Assembly: GCA_016801885.1 (NCBI GenBank)
Contig: CM028901.1
Span: 8,985,283 to 9,049,282 of the forward strand
Direction of reading: 5' to 3'
Source: Toxotes chatareus
Lineage: Eukaryota > Chordata > Actinopteri > Toxotidae
Length of the DNA: 64,000 nucleotides
Position numbers and translations under genes: made by a program. Of the stretch, positions 61,801 to 64,000 are shown piece by piece (the stretch's first letter is position 1; each line of letters starts with the position of its first letter). The notes beneath the pieces are model-generated. The model ran no database searches. It was not told the DNA's origin and worked only from the letters and a program-made list of their open reading frames with translations.

Positions 61801-63670
61801 AGCTGAGATTTCACCTCCTTTAGCAACTTTTTAAGATTTACAGGACTAGTTCACAATACATGACTGAGAAATGTGCTTTCTTGAGATTTGAGATTAAGAT
61901 GAGACGATTGATATCAGTCTCATGTCTAGACATGATATCAGTCTTCTCATCTCACCCTTGGAAAGAAAACAAACATGCATATTACCAAAATGTCAAACTA
62001 TTTCTTTAAAAGGTTTCCTAGCTCTCCAGACAAACCCAATTAATATGGTTGCCGTGCTACAGGAAGAAGTCCATAAGTAATATCTTCAATTTGCAGCAAA
62101 TTCCTGTGGGCACGTCTTGAGTTAACTGAGCATGATTCTAAAGCTTTCTGACTTGATAAAAATTTAAACATAGCATTTTAAAATACTTCAGTACAGCTGC
62201 AATCCTAAGGCAAACACAAAATGTTATATAACTGACTGTGAATTCTCAGAAACTTCTGTGATGCTATAGTTTAAACCTTTGAGCACATTTGAGAGCATTT
62301 ACAAAATTCTGCTGTTTCAGTTTTGCAGTGGCGTTGATTTAAATTAAGAAAGACACTTACTGTATGTCCTAAATGCAGAGGTGTGATTTACTGTTTTTGA
62401 AACACTTATTTCTTACATAATTTTTGTGTCTGTCCATTTCCTCTCTTTCTGTCTCAGAACTCCCATTGCGTATCTGGACCCAACTCCATGACCCAGGACT
62501 GTACGGGGGCATCAGTTCGGGAACCCAGCGGCTCTCTCCCTCCTGCCTACATGTCATCCCTCCAGAGTGGATATGAAGAGCTGAGCCCAGAGCAGTTGGA
62601 GCGCCTACAACAAGACATTAACAACATCAAGAACAACTACAGGAGAGCTAATGTAAGTGATAACAATGGATAGGAGGATACTAAACTAACTATTGCTTTC
62701 TACATGCTCTATTCAATACTGCAGTCTACTACTCAGTTACATTCTATATTGCAGTTTTTATTACTTTTCTATTCCGTTAGACTTTTATATTATTTCAGTA
62801 CTTGTTTAGACTGTTCATGGCTAGTGTACAACCAAGTGCTGTGTGCATGATTACGCTTTTTTTTTGTGTGTGTGTCTGTGAAGGAGGAGTGTGTCCGGGT
62901 TCATTCAGCCTCTATCCAGCCGGGCCTGTTGCTGTGTCAGGCTCACGTGAACTCCGCCCTGGCTGCCACCAGACCGTCTCTCAGCAAGTCTGACTGGAAC
63001 AGATACACAAAACTGTGAGTGTCAGAACACGAGAAAAGAGCATAATCTCTGCAACAGACAGACAGAAGAAACCATTGTAACAATAACAGTTTGCTCTACA
63101 GGAAGTAAAGAAGTCATGTTGGAGGAAAAAAGTGTTAATAGGTTTAATTGACTATGAAATTTATCAAGCATATAATGAGCCATTTGAAGTCTCACCTACA
63201 AGAGGAAATGAAAAAGTTTTTGATAAACTCATGTTTCAAAAGTGTTGCCAAGTAGCAGCAAGTGTAATTTTAATTAATGTAATTCCTCTCACAATATTCA
63301 GCATGTTTTATCAAGTCAAATTACTTCGTTGTGTATTTTGTCAATTCACTAGAACTGTAGCGGAGCTGGAGCACAGAAATTACAGTCAACTATATATAGC
63401 TGCTGACTCATCTCATGTGTCAAATGAATGAATAATTAATTTATTAATGTTGGAAAAAACAAGATAAATACTGTTGATCCTTCCTGGTGTTAGATCAATC
63501 AGTCAGATCTAGTTGTTTGTATTTTATGGTAATTTTGATTGAAATAGCATTTTATTAAATCCTTTTTCTGTTTTTTTTTTTAAAGGTATGAAGGCTTTGG
63601 TGGTTCAGGAGATGGAAAATCTCTTCATTCTGTCACATTTAAACCTGGGCAACGTGTGACTTTAGCTTGA
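52880..63670 (+). CDS. pex1: Peroxisomal biogenesis factor 1 (AAA+ ATPase), twenty-four exons
   Basis: Exons 52880-52987, 53974-54120, 54280-54363, 54510-54624, 54924-55618, 55752-55871, 56013-56133, 56330-56436, 56612-56697, 56792-56924, 57171-57267, 57371-57541, 57671-57825, 57915-58101, 58285-58451, 59487-59621, 59721-59785, 59942-60084, 60486-60589, 60707-60883, 61278-61520, 62458-62652, 62884-63014 and 63586-63670 join in phase to 1256 residues; human PEX1 is 1283, also with 24 exons. With PEX6 it forms the hexameric motor that extracts ubiquitinated PEX5 from the peroxisomal membrane. The N-terminal double-psi-barrel domain starts VTIVFNNAKNCFLHLP. The first AAA domain has Walker A GAKGSGKS (about 570-577) and Walker B VVLLDDLD (about 627-634). 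The second has Walker A GAPGTGKT (about 851), Walker B ILFFDEFDS (about 907), the second-region-of-homology RPDLIDPALLRPGRLD, and FTGADLKALLYNAQLEA. The C-terminus is KPGQRVTLA. Confidence 0.97.
58452..59486 (+). other. pex1: Largest late pex1 intron (intron 15), AT-rich
   Basis: About 1 kb of AT-rich sequence with no frame or recognisable element. It separates the linker exon from the exon carrying the second Walker A motif. Confidence 0.7.
60205..60475. mobile_element. pex1: Foldback/MITE-like repeat in pex1 intron 18
   Basis: It begins AAAGGAACAGTCCAACATTT, followed by TGAGAAATAC, the head of a repeat I recognise from many teleost genomes. An inner perfect palindrome GGTTGCCAGGCAACC (60343-60357) also fits an RFX X-box with a one-base spacer, but it is repeat-borne. 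The right end is not clearly defined. It lies immediately before exon 19. Confidence 0.5.
61850..62016. mobile_element. pex1: Foldback/MITE repeat in pex1 intron 21
   Basis: The right end TGTCAAACTATTTCTTTAAA is the inverse of the head of the family seen at 60205. The centre has GATATCAGTCTCATGTC followed by GACATGATATCAGTC, an imperfect inverted repeat around TCTAGA, and GAGATTAAGATGAGAC mirrored by CTTCTCATCTCAC. No coding content. Non-autonomous DNA transposon is the likely class. Confidence 0.6.
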
Positions 63671-64000
63671 ACAAACACATTAGTGTGACTCACCTAATCC
63701 CCTGTTTTGATGTTTATTAATAAAAGTGGTGACGCATTGATAATTAATTTAAAAATCAGTGGAGTTTAACAGTCTCTGAGCTCTAAAGACAATGTAAATT
63801 AATATTATGTTTGAATAAACTGTTTTCCACTTGATTATGAATAAGACATTTATCTACTTAAAATGTAATTACTGTACATATGTATAAGGTCAAGATTATA
63901 AAATATAGAATTGTTGGAAATAAAAATGGACAATTCAGATTTTGCCTTCAATATTTCATGAATTGATTGAGAACTGCTTTTATTATTTTTGGTTTACAGC
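63671..64000 (+). other. pex1: 3' untranslated region of pex1 and flank
   Basis: AATAAA polyadenylation signals are at 63719-63724 and again near 63814 and 63919, so the transcript could end shortly after 63.74 kb or somewhat later. The remainder to the window end is AT-rich with no frame. Confidence 0.6.

Noticed and set aside
63132..63431. 99-codon frame in the last pex1 intron
   Set aside because: AT-rich intron sequence between two well-defined pex1 exons; no family resemblance and no splice support.

Overview
The window is nuclear DNA from a ray-finned fish, most likely a percomorph teleost. Genes are split by short introns with GT-AG borders, dinucleotide CA/TG repeats are abundant, and several interspersed repeats are of types common in teleosts. 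I see no bacterial, viral or organellar gene. Nine protein-coding genes were assembled exon by exon. In every case the reading phase closes across all introns and the total length is close to that of the vertebrate orthologue as I remember it.

Region 1 (about 2.6-45.3 kb) corresponds to the human 1p36.11 neighbourhood. In order it holds ahdc1 (+), a METTL24-like methyltransferase gene (+), wasf2 (+), gpr3 (-), cd164l2 (+) and sytl1 (+). Human AHDC1, WASF2, GPR3, CD164L2 and SYTL1 are neighbours in the same order. The METTL24-like gene is extra here, MAP3K6 and FCN3 are absent between cd164l2 and sytl1, and sytl1 appears flipped.

Region 2 (about 46.5-63.7 kb) holds a four-finger C2H2 zinc-finger gene (+), clxn/efcab1 (calaxin, +), rbm48 (-) and pex1 (+). 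Human RBM48 and PEX1 also lie head to head (7q21), whereas calaxin is elsewhere (8q). The stretch at 45.3-46.5 kb is therefore a synteny junction. rbm48 and pex1 start 251 bp apart on opposite strands, and clxn and rbm48 converge with stop codons only 124 bp apart.

The genes do not form one pathway. They cover transcription/chromatin (ahdc1, the zinc-finger gene), actin nucleation (wasf2), constitutive Gs signalling (gpr3), a sialomucin-like membrane protein (cd164l2), Rab27/vesicle trafficking (sytl1), ciliary dynein docking (clxn), minor-intron splicing (rbm48) and peroxisome biogenesis (pex1).

Non-genic content includes a perfect (AC)50 tract, a tRNA-derived SINE with a 13-bp target-site duplication nested inside an older repeat, a decayed Tc1/mariner copy, further hAT-type and foldback repeats, CRE and CArG motifs upstream of gpr3, and several RFX X-box-like palindromes including one just upstream of clxn. 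I found no evidence of a new multi-gene system. The most interesting items are small: two introns inside the ahdc1 coding region, coding sequence that looks grown from CA repeats, the X-box sites and the nested SINE.
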